A stretch of DNA of 64,000 bases from the NCBI GenBank assembly GCA_965227945.1, contig CBDDGQ010000006.1, positions 2,232,001 through 2,296,000 of the forward strand, written 5' to 3'. The position numbers and the translations under genes were made by a program. Positions 61,805 through 64,000 of the stretch are shown here, piece after piece. The notes beneath the pieces are model-generated. The model had not been told where the DNA came from and did no database searches. It was given only the letters and a program-made list of their open reading frames with translations. How positions within the stretch are numbered: position 1 is the first letter of the stretch; each line of letters begins with the position of its first letter. The stretch comes from Azorhizobium sp965227945. GTDB taxonomy: Bacteria > Pseudomonadota > Alphaproteobacteria > Rhizobiales > Xanthobacteraceae.

Positions 61805-63870
61805 TCGGCGGCCTCCGCATAGACCACCAGCGGGCGCACGGCGGATAGCACCGCGCGCAGTTCGATGCGCGCGCCCACGGCCGATTTCAGGATGTCGAGG
61901 CTCCGTGCATCGCAGGGCAGGGTTCCGGGCGCCACCCGCGGATCGATGCGCACCCAGCCGCGCAGGGCCGCGGCCAGGCGGGCGTCGATCTCCACCAGAT
62001 CGTCGGCGCGCACCCCCAGGGTGGCGGCGTCGGTGGGGTGGATGCGCATGACCCGGCGCCGGCTCACCGCACCGGCCTCATAGCCCGCCTCCTCCGCCAC
62101 CGCCGTGAGGGCAAAGCGGGAGGTTCGCAGGCGTTTGCGCAAGGCGGTGGTGCCGGCGACGTCGGCCGTCCCGGTCTTGGTGAGCACCACACCATAGAGG
62201 GTGCGGGCGGCAGCTTCCGAGACATAGCCTTCGTCCACGTCATGGGCGACGCGGTCCATGTCCCGCTCCAGCGGGTCGCCATAGCCGCCGCCGCCGGCGG
62301 AGCGCACCACCACCATGGCGCCGGCCTCCATGGGATAGCCGCCCACCTTACCCGGGGTGTCGAAATCCTCGATCACTCCGTTGCGGTCGATCCAGGCGCC
62401 CACCGGGAAGCCGGACAGCCCGCCCCGCACGCCGAAGGCCGGGACGACGGCGCCGTCGGAGAGCAGGGAATAGCGGGTGTCGGGCACCAGGGTGCGCAGG
62501 CCGCGCTGCATGGCCAAGCCCCCGCGGGTCTTGCCGGCGCCGCCGGAATCGATCGCGAGACGGGAGGATTCCACCAGCAAAGGCATCCGCAATTCAATGA
62601 CTTCAGTGGATTGCACCGTGACCAGGTCACCCCAGTCGATCGGGGCCATGGCGCTGGGGCCGTCGTCTTCGGCAAAGGCGCCGTTGCCCCCCGCCGACCA
62701 TTCGTAATGCACCCATTCGCGGCCGGTGCGGGGATCCAGGCCGCCCAGCAAATTGTGGAAGGAGGTGCGGCACAGATCGCCCGCCACCTGGTCGGGCGCC
62801 ACCTGTGACAGGGCGCCGATCATGGTGGCGATGACCCGTTTGCGGATCTCCCCATGGGAGCCCGCCGGGGCCGGCCGCGCCACGTTGACGATGCTGGCCG
62901 GCGGGGTGATGACCTCGATCGGCCGGAACGAGCCCTGGTTCAGCGGCGCCTTTGGATCAAACACGGATTTCACCGCAATGAACACCGAGGCCGATGTCAC
63001 CGCGGCCGTGGAGTTCACCGGGAACGGGACCTGGGCGGAAGCCCCTGTAAAATCAGCGATCATCGTGTCGCCGGCGATGGTCAGCTTGAGCGGAAGCAGC
63101 AGCGGTTCGAACACACCGCCCATGTATGTCTCAAGATAATCCTCGTAATAGAACACACCGTCCGGCAAAGCCGAGATGCAGGCGCGCATGCGCGCCTCGG
63201 CGCGGTCCAGATCCACCTTCACTGCGGCCAGCAGCAGGTCGACTCCATAGCGTGCGCACAATTCGTGGATGCGTTTCTCGGCCACCCGGCAGGCGGCGAA
63301 GGAGGCATTGAGGTCGCCTAGCCGCTCCTCGGGCACCCGCATGTTGGCCAGAAGCAGATCCTGCGCGGCTGCGTTGGTGACCCCGGCCTCAATGATCTTG
63401 ATGGGCGGAATGCGGATGCCTTCCTGATAGATCTCGGTGGCCTTGCCGGACATGCTGCCCGGCACCATGCCGCCCACGTCCGCCCAATGGGCCCGCACCG
63501 CCGGGAAGAAGATCAGCCGCCCGTCCTGGAACACCGGATAGATCACGGTGACATCGTTGAGATGGGTGCCGCCGGTATAAGGATCGTTCACCAGGATCAC
63601 GTCGCCGGGCTTCAAGCCGGCGCCCAGCTTCTCCATGGCGGTGCGCACCGACCAGGGCAAAGGCACCACATGGGAGCCGATGTCCTCCGACTGGGCCACC
63701 ACCTGGCTGTCGGGGGCGAACAAGCCGCAGGAGAAGTCCTTGGCGTCGTAGATCGCCACGGAACTGGCGGTGCGGCACACGGTGGCGCGCATCTCGCGCA
63801 CCGTGGAGATCAGCGCCTGGGTGAGGATTTCAAGAGTGATGGGATCGATGACCACGGGCGCGTTCCTCAC
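61801..63870 (-). CDS. hyuB: Hydantoinase B/oxoprolinase family protein with C-terminal extension
   Basis: The 689-residue protein starts as a HyuB (ITLEILTQALISTVREMRAT, GDVILVNDPYTGGTHLNDVT, RSAGGGGYGDPLERDMDRV). It is about 160 residues longer than the other copy at 22484. The last hundred residues (RRRVMRIHPTDAATLGVRAD, then GWVRIDPRVAPGTLPCDARS) resemble the beta-barrel found at the end of molybdopterin oxidoreductases (aspartate decarboxylase-like fold). It works with the HyuA encoded at the window edge. The GTG start at 63870 overlaps the HyuA stop. Confidence 0.88.
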   Translation of the reverse strand: MRNAPVVIDPITLEILTQALISTVREMRATVCRTASSVAIYDAKDFSCGLFAPDSQVVAQSEDIGSHVVPLPWSVRTAMEKLGAGLKPGDVILVNDPYTGGTHLNDVTVIYPVFQDGRLIFFPAVRAHWADVGGMVPGSMSGKATEIYQEGIRIPPIKIIEAGVTNAAAQDLLLANMRVPEERLGDLNASFAACRVAEKRIHELCARYGVDLLLAAVKVDLDRAEARMRACISALPDGVFYYEDYLETYMGGVFEPLLLPLKLTIAGDTMIADFTGASAQVPFPVNSTAAVTSASVFIAVKSVFDPKAPLNQGSFRPIEVITPPASIVNVARPAPAGSHGEIRKRVIATMIGALSQVAPDQVAGDLCRTSFHNLLGGLDPRTGREWVHYEWSAGGNGAFAEDDGPSAMAPIDWGDLVTVQSTEVIELRMPLLVESSRLAIDSGGAGKTRGGLAMQRGLRTLVPDTRYSLLSDGAVVPAFGVRGGLSGFPVGAWIDRNGVIEDFDTPGKVGGYPMEAGAMVVVRSAGGGGYGDPLERDMDRVAHDVDEGYVSEAAARTLYGVVLTKTGTADVAGTTALRKRLRTSRFALTAVAEEAGYEAGAVSRRRVMRIHPTDAATLGVRADDLVEIDARLAAALRGWVRIDPRVAPGTLPCDARSLDILKSAVGARIELRAVLSAVRPLVVYAEAAE

Positions 63871-64000
63871 TGGCGGCGCAGGATGAGACAGCCGATGGCG
63901 TCCATCTCGACGCTCCAGCCGGGCGGGACCACGGTGGTGGAGCCGCCCTCCTCGATGAGGGCGGGTCCATCCAGCGGCACCGCGGCCGGCAACAGGTCGC
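63867..64000 (-). CDS. hyuA: Hydantoinase A, C-terminal end (partial)
   Basis: The visible C-terminal 44 codons read GPALIEEGGSTTVVPPGWSV followed by EMDAIGCLILRRQ, the same ending as the complete HyuA at 24064. The rest lies beyond the window. Its stop overlaps the hydantoinase B start (GTGA), so it is the upstream partner in the operon. Confidence 0.85.
   Translation of the reverse strand, partial: DLLPAAVPLDGPALIEEGGSTTVVPPGWSVEMDAIGCLILRRQ

Overview
The window is about 64 kb of GC-rich DNA with dense coding, many 4-base start/stop overlaps (ATGA or GTGA) and few non-coding gaps. Gene content points to an alphaproteobacterium of the Hyphomicrobiales. Supporting features are the dapF-mtaB-ftsY block, an alphaproteobacterial-length rpsA, several LIV-type and hydantoinase operons, and a NodS-like methyltransferase beside a PIG-L deacetylase. 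A Xanthobacter/Azorhizobium-type soil bacterium fits best. There is no rRNA or other strong taxonomic marker here, so the genus is inference.

Layout, left to right. (1) 1-5.3 kb: the end of a methyltransferase gene, rpsA with a clear terminator and leader hairpins, an M48 lipoprotein protease and a degenerate nuclease-like OB-fold protein. (2) 5.5-10.6 kb: tRNA-Arg(CCT) followed by a tight plus-strand run of nucleotidyl/glycosyltransferase-like, radical SAM/SPASM, family 2 glycosyltransferase, nucleoside phosphorylase and methylthioribose kinase-like genes. This looks like an undescribed radical-SAM-based pathway. (3) 10.6-15.1 kb: a PRC-barrel protein, a cytochrome b / molybdopterin oxidoreductase pair, a large polytopic membrane protein and a long inverted repeat. 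(4) 15.1-26.9 kb: one minus-strand catabolic operon of eleven genes. It encodes an IclR regulator, hydantoinase A/B-type ATP-dependent amidohydrolase, a full LIV-type ABC importer, a cupin, an acyl-CoA ligase and an HpcH-type aldolase. A near-perfect palindrome in the divergent promoter is a likely IclR operator. (5) 27.1-32.8 kb: a group with acyl-CoA dehydrogenase-like, PIG-L deacetylase, NodS-like methyltransferase, di-iron-type protein, second methyltransferase and glycosyltransferase genes. Its content suggests modification of a glycolipid or sugar amide. (6) 33-39.6 kb: an RND efflux operon whose first gene is an alpha/beta hydrolase lacking its nucleophile, with a divergent LysR gene and an operator-like palindrome. 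(7) 39.6-46.6 kb: a broken PAS gene, an MFS exporter, thpR, a GyrI-like secreted protein and the housekeeping block dapF-mtaB-ftsY. (8) 46.7-53.8 kb: tRNA-Ala(CGC), immediately followed by a ~7 kb island. The island is bounded by a 14-bp exact repeat of the tRNA 3' end. It holds an rhs remnant, then agmatinase-family, two polar amino acid permease, MmgE/PrpD, binding protein, RidA and LysR genes, with no integrase and no transporter ATPase. (9) 54-64 kb: an alpha/beta hydrolase, a GntR regulator divergent from an enolase-superfamily enzyme, a NitT/TauT-type ABC importer, an SDR, a sugar-epimerase-like protein and a second hydantoinase B/A pair running off the end.

Overall this is core genome interrupted by several small-molecule uptake and degradation modules, each with its own local regulator (IclR, LysR, LysR, GntR), plus two uncharacterised biosynthetic-looking clusters. 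The most interesting items are the radical SAM-nucleoside phosphorylase-kinase-glycosyltransferase run (5.7-10.6 kb), the tRNA-Ala island with its att-like repeats, the deacetylase/NodS-like group, and the catalytically dead hydrolase heading an efflux operon.
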